A stretch of 64,000 bases of DNA, from assembly GCA_017427415.1 (NCBI GenBank), contig JAFRSU010000084.1, positions 49,021 through 113,020 of the forward strand, read 5' to 3'. A program made the translations under genes and the position numbers. Origin of the DNA: Lachnospiraceae bacterium. GTDB lineage: Bacteria > Bacillota > Clostridia > Lachnospirales > Lachnospiraceae. The notes beneath the pieces are model-generated. The model had not been told where the DNA came from. It saw only the letters and a program-made list of their open reading frames with translations, and ran no database searches. Of the stretch, positions 15,033 through 25,600 are shown one piece after another; the stretch's first letter is position 1; every line of letters starts with the position of its first letter.

Positions 15033-15083
15033 AATATTCAATAAAAACCCGTTATAAGCGGATTACAAGGAAGGAGCATAAAA

Positions 15084-15785
15084 ATGTACTTAGAAGTAAA
15101 AAATGTAAAAAAGAGTTACGGACAGGACGGCAGCTATATACAGGTGCTTAAAGGGGTCAATACCGGCGTGGAAAAGGGACAGATGTGTGTAATACAGGGC
15201 ACCAGCGGTTCAGGCAAATCAACACTTCTTAACTGCATAGGCGGTCTTGACAATATGGATTCCGGTTCCGTAAAGGTAGATGGAAATGAGATATTCGGTC
15301 TTAGTCCTAAAAAGCTTGCCGATTACAGAAGGGAAAGCCTGGGTTTTATATTCCAGTTTTATAATCTTGTACCTAATCTCACAGTAAAAGAAAATATCAG
15401 GATATGTGAATATATCTCTCAGAATCCTCTGAATATGGATGAACTGCTTGATACGCTCGGTCTTACCGAACATCAGAATAAGTTCCCGGCACAGCTTTCC
15501 GGCGGACAGCAGCAGAGATGTGCAATAGCAAGAGCATTGATCAAGAATCCGAAACTCCTGCTGTGTGATGAACCTACCGGTGCACTTGATTCGAAGACAT
15601 CAAGGGATATCCTTATGTTACTGGAAAAAATTAATGCAAAGTATAATACCACTATGTTGATAGTGACACATAACAATTCAATAAAAAATATGGTTCACAA
15701 GGTTATCTTTTTAAAAGACGGTCTCATCACAAAGGATTACTTAAATGAAACAAGAGTGCCTGCAGCTGAACTGGAGGATTTATAA
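15084..15785 (+). CDS. ABC exporter ATPase, MacB/LolD type (module 2)
   Basis: 233 aa. Walker [10 protein letters not shown] (about 41-49), IFQFYN Q-loop, signature LSGGQQQR, Walker B LLLCDEP with GALD, switch VTHN. AAGGAGC RBS. Overlaps the permease start by one base (TAATG). Forms an exporter or extruder complex with the 835-aa permease; substrate unknown, controlled by the TetR at 14312. Confidence 0.9.
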   Translation: MYLEVKNVKKSYGQDGSYIQVLKGVNTGVEKGQMCVIQGTSGSGKSTLLNCIGGLDNMDSGSVKVDGNEIFGLSPKKLADYRRESLGFIFQFYNLVPNLTVKENIRICEYISQNPLNMDELLDTLGLTEHQNKFPAQLSGGQQQRCAIARALIKNPKLLLCDEPTGALDSKTSRDILMLLEKINAKYNTTMLIVTHNNSIKNMVHKVIFLKDGLITKDYLNETRVPAAELEDL

Positions 15786-18292
15786 TGAACAGTGTATTAA
15801 ATAAAAGAATCCTTCGGGATTTAAGATCAAATTTCGGAAGATATCTGGCCCTGATGTTTATGATCATCCTGGGTGTATATCTGGTAGTAAGCATTGTAGG
15901 AGCTTCCGAACTTGTCCTTATAGGTACAGAGGACGCAAAAAGCACAAACATGGTTGAGGACGGACAGTTTTCGGTATTTATCCCCTTAACAGACAGTGAG
16001 CTGGATACCCTGTCCGATAAAGGTACCGTTATTGAAAAGATGTTCAGCTTTGACGCGGAAAGTGTGAACGGTTCGGTTTTAAGAGTTTTTAAAAACAGAG
16101 AAAATATCGATCTGATAATGCTGGATAGCGGCAGGCTTGCCGGCAGTATCAACGAGGCGGTAATAGAAAAAAATTATGCAGCGGTCAACGATATAAAAAC
16201 CGGAGATACTATTTCGGTTTCCAGCACGAATATTACTGTTACAGGTATCGGTTCTGTCCCTGATTATGATGCTGCACTTAAAACTTTTGCAAGTCCTGCG
16301 GTGGATTCTGAGACATTCGGAGTATTGTTTGTGACAGAAGATACATATGATAAGCTTCTGGAAGCCACAGGCAAAACGGAAAGTTACACATATGCTTTCA
16401 GACTTGGAAATGAGACTGCAGATGAATTAAAAGAGAGGATCCAAAACCTCGACTTTGATTATGAGAAGGTAGAAGATGAGTATTTCCGCGAGACCATAGG
16501 AGAAGCACTTGACAGGAAAAATGAGTTTACGGATGCTGTAGATAAGTTAAAGGAAGGTACGGAAAAAGTTAAGGAAGGAGCCGAAAAACTAAAGAACGGC
16601 CTTATCGCTTACGGAATGGATGACGGAGGGCTGTATGACGGTACGGTAGAACTCGATGATGGCATGCAGGAGTTTAAAGCCGAAACGGAAGACTTGATCG
16701 ACGAGGTATTTGAAGTAAAACTTGATAATCTGACAGGATTTGTAAAGGCAGAGGAAAACCTTAGGATTGCGGCCGCAGCCGGAGATGTCATTATGGACAA
16801 GCGCGTAGGGCTGGTAGCCGGAGTTATAGTACTTATACTGTTCGCATATGTTATTTCGGTATTTATAGTACACCAGATAGAAGGAGAGCAGAGTGTTATC
16901 GGTGCACTGTATTCCATGGGTGTAAAGAAGAGTAATCTGCTGAGACACTATGTCACATTGCCGACCATTCTGTCGTTTTTAGCGGGCGGTATCGGGTGCA
17001 TAATTGCATACAGTCCGATAGGCATAAAGATGATGGCACAGAGTACCTATGATTACTTCTCCATACCTGAATTTGATATGGTATATCCTCCGTATCTTAT
17101 ATTATACGGACTGGTACTTCCGCCGGTTATTTCTCTTATAGTAAATCTGATCACCATAAACGGAAAGCTTTCAAAGACAGCACTTGCACTTTTAAGGAAT
17201 GAGCAGAACAACGGGAAACTCAAAACATATAATCTGAAGATAAAGAGCTTTACCAAGCTGTTTGCTGTAAGACAGCTCCTAAGGGAGTCAAGGTCGGCAC
17301 TTATTATCCTTATAGGCATGCTGATAACACTTATGGTTATCATACTGGGTGTTAATACATATGTATTGTGTGCGAACGTAAGGGATGATAATGTAAGAGA
17401 CACAAAGTATAACTATATGTACCTTTTAAAGTACCCGATGAAACCTGAAAGTGTCCCTGAAGGAGCCGAAGCGACATATCTGAAAAGCCTGTCGATAGAC
17501 TGTGAAGGTTACAATCAGGATGTATCTGTAATAGGTATCAATGATTCAAGCAGATATTTCGATGCCAATCCCGAAAAGGGAAAGAACAAGGCGGTAATCA
17601 ATACTTCACTTGTGCAAAGATATGGGTATAAAGTGGGAGACAAGATTACAGTTGAAGACAGGACCATGGATCTGAATTACACTTTTACCATTACAGGTAT
17701 AAGTGATTATTCGGTGGGATTTACTGTATTCATGGATCTGGATTCCATGAGAGAGTTGTTTGGCGAAGACGATGATTATATCAATGTCCTTTATTCAGAC
17801 GAAAAACTTGATATAGAAGAGGGCAGGTTATACTCTGTAACGACAAAGCAGGATATAGAACATTCCTCGGCTGTATTCCTCGATATCATGATGTCGCTAA
17901 CGGTTACTCTGATTTCTGCAGGCATTGTGATCTGCTGCGTTGTAATGTACCTGATGATGGCAGTAATGATCGACAGATCGGCCATGGGTATCTCGCTTAT
18001 CAAAATATTCGGATACCGGTCAAACGAAGTGAGGAAGCTGTATCTTAACGGAAATACCGCTATAGTTGCCATAGGCGGTATAATAGCCATTCCTCTTGCA
18101 AAACTGATAATTGATTCGATATATCCCTCGTTCATAGCAAATGTAGCCTGCTCAATGAATCTTCATTATCCCTGGATACTTTATGGCGGTATATATATAG
18201 GATTGTTACTTATATACTTTGCGGTAAATGCACTTTTATTAAGAAAGATCAACAGGATCACACCTGCAGAGGTATTAAAAGACAGGGAATAA
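15785..18292 (+). CDS. FtsX-type ABC permease with coiled-coil insert (module 2)
   Basis: 835 aa, double-FtsX architecture: first helix about 17-40, extracytoplasmic domain, FtsX block about 340-470, second unit from about 495, final FtsX block about 695-830. Distinctive is a charged heptad stretch at about 240-310 (KLKEGTEKVKEGAEKLKNG and following), a probable extracellular coiled coil just before the first FtsX block, absent from module 1. Such stalks occur in Firmicutes permeases that reach into the cell wall. Paired with the upstream ATPase. Confidence 0.87.
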   Translation: MNSVLNKRILRDLRSNFGRYLALMFMIILGVYLVVSIVGASELVLIGTEDAKSTNMVEDGQFSVFIPLTDSELDTLSDKGTVIEKMFSFDAESVNGSVLRVFKNRENIDLIMLDSGRLAGSINEAVIEKNYAAVNDIKTGDTISVSSTNITVTGIGSVPDYDAALKTFASPAVDSETFGVLFVTEDTYDKLLEATGKTESYTYAFRLGNETADELKERIQNLDFDYEKVEDEYFRETIGEALDRKNEFTDAVDKLKEGTEKVKEGAEKLKNGLIAYGMDDGGLYDGTVELDDGMQEFKAETEDLIDEVFEVKLDNLTGFVKAEENLRIAAAAGDVIMDKRVGLVAGVIVLILFAYVISVFIVHQIEGEQSVIGALYSMGVKKSNLLRHYVTLPTILSFLAGGIGCIIAYSPIGIKMMAQSTYDYFSIPEFDMVYPPYLILYGLVLPPVISLIVNLITINGKLSKTALALLRNEQNNGKLKTYNLKIKSFTKLFAVRQLLRESRSALIILIGMLITLMVIILGVNTYVLCANVRDDNVRDTKYNYMYLLKYPMKPESVPEGAEATYLKSLSIDCEGYNQDVSVIGINDSSRYFDANPEKGKNKAVINTSLVQRYGYKVGDKITVEDRTMDLNYTFTITGISDYSVGFTVFMDLDSMRELFGEDDDYINVLYSDEKLDIEEGRLYSVTTKQDIEHSSAVFLDIMMSLTVTLISAGIVICCVVMYLMMAVMIDRSAMGISLIKIFGYRSNEVRKLYLNGNTAIVAIGGIIAIPLAKLIIDSIYPSFIANVACSMNLHYPWILYGGIYIGLLLIYFAVNALLLRKINRITPAEVLKDRE

Positions 18293-18310
18293 AAAAATAT
18301 AAAAACAGTA

Positions 18311-18402
18311 TTGACAATCGTAAGAGAACAGTGTATACTAACGCATGTTAGTGAACGCTGTTCTCTTTTTATTTACTTCACAAGTTAGCAAACGCTAACT
18401 TG
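18311..18402 (+). promoter_or_regulatory. Promoter and metal-regulon boxes (F1, F2) of ABC module 3
   Basis: TTGACA (18311-18316), 17 nt, TATACT (18334-18339). F2 is a perfect GTTAGC-AAAC-GCTAAC (18384-18399) inside a longer palindrome, CAAGTTAGC to GCTAACTTG (18381-18402). A weaker half-matching site, GTTAGTGAACGCTGTT, starts at 18347. The promoter itself sits within the terminator hairpin of the upstream operon. Confidence 0.8.
18322..18372 (+). terminator. Terminator of ABC module 2, overlapping next promoter
   Basis: AAGAGAACAG (18322-18331) pairs with CTGTTCTCTT (18358-18367), with an inner ACTAAC/GTTAGT pairing and then TTTTTATTT. The downstream promoter's -10 lies in the loop, so only readthrough RNA from upstream folds the full hairpin. 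Confidence 0.75.
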
Positions 18403-18445
18403 TGATAACTAAAAAAATATAAAATGAAAGGAAAAGGCAGCCATA

Positions 18446-19162
18446 GTGCTGCTAAGAAAGAAAATGTTTGTAGAAGTTAAGAATTTGAAAAAAGATTACG
18501 GTACGGGTGAAAACATTATTCATGTACTTAAAGGACTGAATTTTCAATTGGAAAAGGGTGAGATATGCACCGTGCTCGGGCCTTCAGGAGCAGGTAAATC
18601 CACATTGTTAAACCTGATAGGAGGTATAGATACTCTTACATCAGGAGAGATAAGAATAGCCGGAAAGCTCATTGAACTTGATGATAAAGACGGTCTGCTG
18701 GAATACAGACGTGATCATCTTGGTTTTGTATTTCAGTTTTATAATCTGATCCCAGATCTTACGGTAAAGGAAAATATTGAAGTATGCGGTTTCCTCGGGA
18801 AAAATAATCTTGATATAAATAAGCTCCTTTCTGACCTGGGGTTAAAAGAGCACCAGAATAAGTTCCCCCGTCAGCTTTCGGGAGGACAGCAGCAACGGAC
18901 ATCCATAGGAAGGGCTCTTATCAAAGCCCCGACACTGCTTCTGTGCGATGAACCTACGGGAGCTCTGGATTATGAGACATCTAAAGAGATACTTGAACTC
19001 CTTGAAAGAGTAAACCATGAGTATAATACCACGATCCTGATCGTTACACATAATGAGGCGATAAGCCATATGTCCGATCGTATCATTCATTTGAAAGACG
19101 GACGCATAACCAATAACCTGGTAAATCCCCGAAAGACCGCTGCCAGGGATCTTACATGGTAG
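18446..19162 (+). CDS. ABC exporter ATPase, MacB/LolD type (module 3)
   Basis: 238 aa from GTG 18446; homology with module 2 (MYLEVKN against MFVEVKN) favours the ATG at 18464. The only good Shine-Dalgarno (AAAGGAAAAGG, 18424-18434) fits the GTG, unless the small hairpin GCAGC/GCTGC between them brings it close to the ATG. Walker [10 protein letters not shown], signature LSGGQQQR, Walker B LLLCDEP with GALD, VTHN are intact. Partner of the 756-aa permease downstream. Unlike module 2 it has no TetR and is under metal-regulon boxes. Confidence 0.88.
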   Translation: MLLRKKMFVEVKNLKKDYGTGENIIHVLKGLNFQLEKGEICTVLGPSGAGKSTLLNLIGGIDTLTSGEIRIAGKLIELDDKDGLLEYRRDHLGFVFQFYNLIPDLTVKENIEVCGFLGKNNLDINKLLSDLGLKEHQNKFPRQLSGGQQQRTSIGRALIKAPTLLLCDEPTGALDYETSKEILELLERVNHEYNTTILIVTHNEAISHMSDRIIHLKDGRITNNLVNPRKTAARDLTW

Positions 19163-19183
19163 GTCGGACGGGAGGTGGATCGC

Positions 19184-21445
19184 ATGAAGAACATATTAAG
19201 AAAAAGACTTCCCAGATTTTTCAAAAGGAATCTGGGAATATATATGGGAATGTCACTGTTTATCATAATGGCAGTGGTATTCTGCACATCATATATCACA
19301 GCCAACAAAAGTGCACGCGCCACATATAATAAGATGGCAGATGAAAACCGCATGGAAGACGGATTTTTTATTTTGGGGATGAAAGCGGACGCATCGGATA
19401 TAGAAAGACTTTTGGGTGATGATACGGAGATCGCATATGCACCTTATATTGACCTTGAATCCGATAAAGACACGGAAATACGTGTATATAAGAACCGGAC
19501 CGATATTGATATCCCATTTGTTCTTGAAGGCAGTCTTCCGAAATCTGATAAAGAGATTGCTATAGAACGTCTTTTTGCGGAAGCACAGTCGTATAGTAAA
19601 GGTGACCATATCATGGTCGGCGGGGAATACCTTACCGTATCCGGCATAATAGGTTTGCCGGATTATGTCATAAGTCTGAAATCCACGGGCGATCTTCTTG
19701 CAGACCGTAAAGTATTCGGCGTAGCGATAGTAGGAGACGGATTTTTTGACGGGCTTGATGAAAGCAAGATGACATATCAATACATATATAAATTTAACGG
19801 GACTCCTGACAGTGAAGAGATTAACCGGAAAAACCGGGACATAGTCAAAAAGCTGGGAGAGAATTATTTCCTCACGGATTTCTGTGCAATTGCCGACAAC
19901 ACCAGAAACAACAGTGTTGTTTCCAAAATGGAAATGAATATAAATACCGCTTCGTATTTTATGATATTTGCCATGCTGATAGCTGCATTCCTGTTTGCAT
20001 TGGTATCAATACACACTTTTGAAGAGGAGTGTTCATTTGTTGGAGTTCTTATAGCTACGGGGTATAAAAAGGGAGCAATCTTAAAACATTATCTGACAAT
20101 ACCTTTCTGGGATACGTTTTTTAGCTCGGGAATAGGGCTCTTATTAGGTCTGACTGTAGTATATAAGATCCCGGCAGGAAGCACATATAACTATAACGGT
20201 CTTCCAGAACTTGAGTATCATCTGGACCCGATGCTGTTTGTACTGATGATGGGCGGACCGGTGCTGGCTGTGACAGTGATCAACATGGCAGTATTCTTAA
20301 AAAAGCTTAACCTGACGCCGTTAAAGCTTATACGAAAGGATATCGGGAAAGAGAAAAAGGTGAAGACAGCACGTGAAATGAAGAATGTCGGATTCTTAAA
20401 CCGTTTCCGTTTACGTACTTTTTTACGTAATAAAGGCAAATATATTTCTCTTGTAATAGGTGTGTTCCTGGCAGGATTATTGGTAATGTTCGGTCTCGGC
20501 ATGAGCTCTTCCTTTGACGATTACATCGATACTCTTCCTGAGAGTGCGATAGCCTCGTACCAATATGTTTTGAAGGCTCCTTTGCAGGACGGCATCATTC
20601 CGGAATCTGCGGAGAAAGATACCATCAGCAGCTATGAAATAGCTTATAAAAACAGGATGCTTGCGGTCAATGTGATCGGAATAAGCAGTGATACGTGTTA
20701 TCTTAAGGATATAAATGTAAAATCCCTTAAAGAAAATGAGATCATCATATCCAATATAATGGCGGAAAAGCTCGGCATACATAAAGGTGATGTAATAGAG
20801 ATTGACAATAAACTGACATTGCACAACTGGAAGCCTACCGTAGTTGAGATAATTGACTTTAACCTCGGTATATATGCATTTACAACACAGGATATCCTCA
20901 ACTTAAATCTTCAGAAAGAACCGGGCTATTACAATGTGGTTTTTTCAGACAATGAGATAACCGGTATTGATGAAAGAATGATTGCAGGCAGTCTTACCAA
21001 AGATAAAATAGCTGACAGTGCCCGCCAGATGAAAACTCTTATGGCATCCCTTATCGTTATGCTCACATTTGTCGGTATTGTATGTTATATTATCGTAATG
21101 TTTATGCTGACTAAGATGGTAATAGATAAAAATGCGCTCAATATATCGTTGTTAAAGGTATTCGGATACAAGAATAAAGAAGTTAATAAACTGTACCTGT
21201 CCCAGACAGAAGTGATCATTATTTTGTCTGTGATAATATTCATACCATTGCAGTATCTTTTGATGACAAGGCTATGGCCCAATATGCTCTCATCAATGAG
21301 CGGGTACTTCTTTTTTAAGATCAATCCGGTTGTTATTGCAGCGATAGTGATCCTCGGTACAGTCAGCTGCCTTGTTACTAACATGATACATGTAAGGCAT
21401 GTTCGTAATATAGAGATGACGGAAGCACTTAAAAACAGGGAATAA
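19184..21445 (+). CDS. FtsX-type ABC permease (module 3)
   Basis: 753 aa from ATG 19184, which has GGAGGTGG 6-13 nt upstream; a GTG at 19175 lies inside the RBS. First membrane helix about 17-40, FtsX block about 265-390, second unit from about 425, final block about 620-750. Overall layout as in module 2 but without the coiled-coil insert. Most similar to the module 2 permease in its ends (REITPAEVLKDRE against IEMTEALKNRE), so modules 2 and 3 look like an older tandem duplication. Substrate unknown. Confidence 0.86.
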   Translation: MKNILRKRLPRFFKRNLGIYMGMSLFIIMAVVFCTSYITANKSARATYNKMADENRMEDGFFILGMKADASDIERLLGDDTEIAYAPYIDLESDKDTEIRVYKNRTDIDIPFVLEGSLPKSDKEIAIERLFAEAQSYSKGDHIMVGGEYLTVSGIIGLPDYVISLKSTGDLLADRKVFGVAIVGDGFFDGLDESKMTYQYIYKFNGTPDSEEINRKNRDIVKKLGENYFLTDFCAIADNTRNNSVVSKMEMNINTASYFMIFAMLIAAFLFALVSIHTFEEECSFVGVLIATGYKKGAILKHYLTIPFWDTFFSSGIGLLLGLTVVYKIPAGSTYNYNGLPELEYHLDPMLFVLMMGGPVLAVTVINMAVFLKKLNLTPLKLIRKDIGKEKKVKTAREMKNVGFLNRFRLRTFLRNKGKYISLVIGVFLAGLLVMFGLGMSSSFDDYIDTLPESAIASYQYVLKAPLQDGIIPESAEKDTISSYEIAYKNRMLAVNVIGISSDTCYLKDINVKSLKENEIIISNIMAEKLGIHKGDVIEIDNKLTLHNWKPTVVEIIDFNLGIYAFTTQDILNLNLQKEPGYYNVVFSDNEITGIDERMIAGSLTKDKIADSARQMKTLMASLIVMLTFVGIVCYIIVMFMLTKMVIDKNALNISLLKVFGYKNKEVNKLYLSQTEVIIILSVIIFIPLQYLLMTRLWPNMLSSMSGYFFFKINPVVIAAIVILGTVSCLVTNMIHVRHVRNIEMTEALKNRE

Positions 21446-21446
21446 G

Positions 21447-21652
21447 AAAGTGTGCCATATGGAGTAAAAAGTTATTTACAGAGTAGACAAGATCAAAGAA
21501 ATGGACATTCCTTGTTGCAGGTTATTCTGGCAGTGATTAGTATTGTAAAACAAAAGAAAAAAGGCTGTGGTTGCGGTTGCGGATGCAGTGGCTGCAGCGG
21601 GTGCGCTGGCCGTGAGAACAAAAATAATCCTAAGGACAATAGAATAGACTAA
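21447..21652 (+). pseudogene. Scar of a second feo locus (feo leader + feoB 3' fragment + Cys-rich peptide)
   Basis: Three short blocks match the intact feo locus in order. 21447-21490 matches the feo promoter leader at 27463-27506 without gaps. 21485-21526 matches feoB codons near the 3' end (30674-30715) at about 40 of 42 bases. From 21527 the sequence follows the FeoB-associated Cys-rich gene (about 30850-30935), including the KKKGCGCGCGCSGCSGC cluster. The joins fall at short shared words (AGACAA and GGTTATT), as expected of deletions between microhomologies. A continuous reading from GTG 21452 exists but has no RBS, lost its membrane helix start and reads the feoB piece out of frame. Confidence 0.8.
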
Positions 21653-21659
21653 GATTTGG

Positions 21660-21694
21660 AGCTATGTATCCGTTAAAAGATACATAGCTTTTTA
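21660..21694 (+). terminator. Terminator
   Basis: Stem AGCTATGTATC (21660-21670) with GATACATAGCT (21679-21689), then T-rich sequence. Ends transcription from ABC module 3 and the feo scar. Confidence 0.85.
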
Positions 21695-21722
21695 TCCCTA
21701 AATAAAAAAATTAATTTATGAG

Positions 21723-21769
21723 TTGATTTATCCTTTGAAAAATGATATAAATAGTTAGCGTGGGCTAAT
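21723..21769 (+). promoter_or_regulatory. Promoter with metal-regulon box G
   Basis: TTGATT (21723-21728), 17 nt, TATAAA (21746-21751), box GTTAGC-GTGG-GCTAAT (21754-21769). The -10 to box arrangement (TATAAATAGTTAGCG) is the same as at 31085-31108, with identical distances. Confidence 0.82.
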
Positions 21770-21789
21770 TCAAAGGAGAATCAATATAT

Positions 21790-22470
21790 ATGATAAAAAA
21801 ACTGTCATATCAAACAGCGTTATTATGTGGCTGCATCGGGGCATTGCTTACATTGATTGGAGATATACTGATCGGTGCAAACCCTGCCTGTAATATTACA
21901 ACCGGGGTTGCTATGTTGGACATGTTTGTCGGAGCTGCAAAAAACTCTGATCTCAGAATGGCAATCGGAGGTTTGATCGGTGCTATTGGGATACCGATTA
22001 CCGGAATAGGATATATGCAGATATACCGTCATTTTAAAGATCATAAGGGTATAATGCCTAAAGTATATCAAATATCAACATTTGCATATATGACTTTGGC
22101 AGGGGCAGGTGTACATCTTCCGTGTGCTGTGATTCCACTGCTTTACAAATGGATTGCAGGGACTGATGAGCAGCTTGCCATACAGGTAGCTGAAAAATAT
22201 GCAAATTATTTCATGATGCCGTTGATGGTGATTTTCGGATGCTTACTCCTAGCAGCACTCGTTTATCAGACGATCATTATTCTGAAAGGTAAAACATCAT
22301 TTTCAAAACGTGCAGCCTTGTATAATATGGCTATTGGTGTAGTGATATCTTATATTCTTGCTGCTGTGATAGGCGATAATATTATTGGAAACGCTATCGG
22401 CACAGGTGCGATCAGCATTGGTCACCTGTATATGTTTATGATGTTTATGATAGACAGGCCCAAAGATTGA
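21790..22470 (+). CDS. DUF6796-like multipass membrane protein
   Basis: 226 aa, RBS AAAGGAG 11 nt upstream. About six membrane helices with few charged loops; features include GDILIGANPAC in helix 1 and a His in SIGHLYMF at the end. I recognise it as the DUF6796 type of Clostridia, which has no assigned function. Single-gene unit under a metal-regulon box, so a role in iron-limited growth is inferred, not shown. Confidence 0.65.
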   Translation: MIKKLSYQTALLCGCIGALLTLIGDILIGANPACNITTGVAMLDMFVGAAKNSDLRMAIGGLIGAIGIPITGIGYMQIYRHFKDHKGIMPKVYQISTFAYMTLAGAGVHLPCAVIPLLYKWIAGTDEQLAIQVAEKYANYFMMPLMVIFGCLLLAALVYQTIIILKGKTSFSKRAALYNMAIGVVISYILAAVIGDNIIGNAIGTGAISIGHLYMFMMFMIDRPKD

Positions 22471-22500
22471 CAAAAGTGGATAAACGGATAAATCGGAAGC

Positions 22501-22555
22501 TAATCGGATATCGGAGCTTCAGCTCATATTGGACTGAAGCTCCGATATCCGATTA
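22501..22555. terminator. 22-bp perfect hairpin between convergent genes
   Basis: Arm 22501-22522 pairs perfectly with 22534-22555 around an 11-nt loop. It lies between the plus-strand DUF6796 gene and the minus-strand GH36 gene and probably stops both; T-runs are weak (TTGTTTTT some 15 nt later on the plus strand). Confidence 0.65.
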
Positions 22556-22662
22556 AGGCTATACGAGTATTCTTGTTTTTAAAAAACTTAAATATGGATG
22601 GTATATATTGCCATGATGACGATTCCCAAGAATCTTAACTTTTACATCATCTGCAATGTTGG

Positions 22663-25600
22663 CTATAATGGATTTTTCGAGTTCATCCCTATAGCCAATT
22701 TCACACATTCATATGCTCCGTTATAATCGCCGTTCTTTTTCATAACATTTATGCGATCACACATATGAATAATCAGTTCCTTATCATATATAAACCTGTC
22801 TATCATTGCGTTTGCTTTTTGATCGGTATCACATTCAAAGGTTCCGTCGCCTGCTTCCTGTGAACATACAGCACCGTATACTTCATGCCCTCCAATATGT
22901 TTCATAAACAGCTTCGGGATAGGATAATATGCGAGTTCACTGGGTTTTGTTATCAATACATCACTTTCAGGTATAAGCAGATTCGTAGCATATACTGCAT
23001 TAAAAATATCAGGATCATAAATGGCGGTTATTCCTTTGGCGTTTCCTGTTCTTATAGACTTTACATATGCTTTTAAGCCCTCATAATCATCAAAGAATTT
23101 ATTTACCTTTATGTCTCCCAGAGCTTTCTGCATCTTTTCATATACATCCTTATGATCACCGAAGTTGATAAAAACAGCTGCTTTTCCACTTCTTACCAAA
23201 GGAATCAGATGCTTTACCATAGACAGGAACTGGTCAAATCCGGCTCCGGCACCGCCTACCGTCATTAGGAATCTCATCGGAGCATTTTCGTTAGCTCTTT
23301 TTACTCTTAATGCATTATCCTCCTCTAAGTTTACGAGCAGCTCATGATCCACATATCTTCCTACCATCTTCAGATCTTTTTCGGGCATTCCTTTAAGATC
23401 TTTCTTTGAAAAACCGTTCATCATCTTGTAACCCAGATATGCGAAAGGAGTCTGCACGGTATGAATAGCACCTTCGGAAAGATGAAGCGCCATAGCCCAG
23501 TTGTCGGGGATGGCATTTACCACATGTGTCATCCCGGCATGGATCGCAGCCTGGCTCGGCCAAACATGAGTAGCTATATACGGAACATCCTTAGGCAATG
23601 CATTTAGTATCGGCTTAAGAAGTTCGGCATTTTTCTGGTCCTTTGCATTATATGTAATCTGACGGAACCCCTCCTTGTTCAGCGGCTCCCATACAAAATG
23701 ATTAAACACATGCGACTTCTGTGATATGCGTGACGCAAGCGAATACATATCATTCTGTTCACGTATCATTTTTGAACCGGTGGCATCAAAACCTGCAAGA
23801 TCCAACCAATACGGAGTATAGCCCAGTGCCTTTGCACAGGAAGCCATAGCTATGCTTATACGGTAATGGCCAAATCCCATCCTGATATTACCGACCACAA
23901 GAGGATTATCCGCTAAGCTGAAAACTTCTCCGGTATTGTAACCGTCGTCTTCTTTTAAAACCAGTTTTTTTACGCCGATATTATCAAGAGCAGGTACATC
24001 TGTCACATCAAAGCTGTATTTTTTATCTGAATCATCACCATATTTATCAATGTATTTCTGTTTAGATTTTTCTGCTTTTGTTACAGTCTTACTGTCTATC
24101 TTATTTCCAAATATTACCTTTGTATGATCTGCGTCTTTATCTTTTCTTACACGTCTCTGCTTTTCCAGCATTGTACCTTTTTGCGGATCATAGATAATGA
24201 TGCGGTTTTTCCCGTTTAGTTCAAATTCTATAAATATACATTTGCTTTTCCTGGTATAAGATATCAGTCTGCCATTTTTAAAGATAGCGAGTGCATCCTC
24301 CAGTATTTTTTTCTTATCATCGTCGTATTCCGCAATATTATCCGATGTCATAAGAAGAGAGCCAAACAAAGCATTTATTTTCGTAAGTGCTTTTCTCTGT
24401 TCTAATGAGAGCTTTATATTATCATCACGCAGTAGGAACACATCGGGATCATTCATAAACATATGTCCATCCAGCATGCTCCTGAAAATGGTATTTTGAA
24501 GCGTAACCTTGGTTGAAACTCTTTCCGGGTGGAACATCCTCATATATAAAGCATCATTAAAGGACAGGGATACATCCGGTCCTATACGGCAGAAATCAAA
24601 TTTCCCGTTTGCATTTGAAAGTGTTGCTCCGCATCCGAGTATCAGAGCATCACCCAATTCCTCCCGGAGCAGTGAGTATGCATATTCTGATGTCTCACTT
24701 TTAGTCTTTCCGTGGATAGGACAGAGATTTACAGCATAGAGGAAATCAAGTTTAAAGAAATCAAACCCAAGTTCCTTATGAAATCTAAGCGACTCCCTGA
24801 CGTACTTAACAGCGTCTTCGTTATTTAGGTCAAGCGGCATAAAACCGCTCCAATTGCTTCCGGCATAAATGTTGTTCCCATCAGGATCTTTTGCAATCCA
24901 TTCCGGATGCTCTTTGGCAACTGCTGATTCTGTTTCAGCCACGAAAGGAGCCAGCCATATTCCGGCCTTCATACCCTTGTCATGTATCTTTTTAACTATA
25001 CCCTGGAGCCCGTCCGGGAACTTATCGGCATCTATATCCATCCAGTCCCCAACTTTGGTCTCATAACCATCATCTATCTGGAACAGATTGAATCTATCAT
25101 CGGATTTTCCCAAAGCATCCGATATCAGTTCTTCATTTATATCCTGATAATGATTGTACCATGAAGTATATCCGAATAATTTTTCTTTTGTCCTGGGACT
25201 AAACCGATCAAAATATTCTTTTCCGTCCGGCAGGATAACAAAGTCAAACAAGGTATAGCTTTCACCGCTTTGAAGTTTTCTGCCTTCTATGTCACTTTGC
25301 AGCCGGATCAGGTTTTTACCTTCATCAAACCATATGAGAAGGTATGCGTTTTTGAAGTTCATATTACCAATAAACACAGGGTTTTCTCCCTTGATGTAGG
25401 AAAAATCAAAACCCAGATGTGTTCCCACAGGCATATCCCAAAATGCCTGTGAACCATAAGACTTAAACTTATACTTTTCCACTACATTTTTAGGTCTGTT
25501 ATTCAGATTATTAAGGTATTCGCCTATGGCAAATTCTTTAGTTTCCGTCCATGACTGGTATCCGTTTGCCATTATCAGGTCATCGGGATTAAAATATTTC

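Noticed and set aside
21452..21652. 66-aa Cys-rich protein as an intact gene
   Set aside because: No RBS, its first half is out-of-frame feoB and leader sequence, and the membrane helix is truncated; better explained as a deletion scar.
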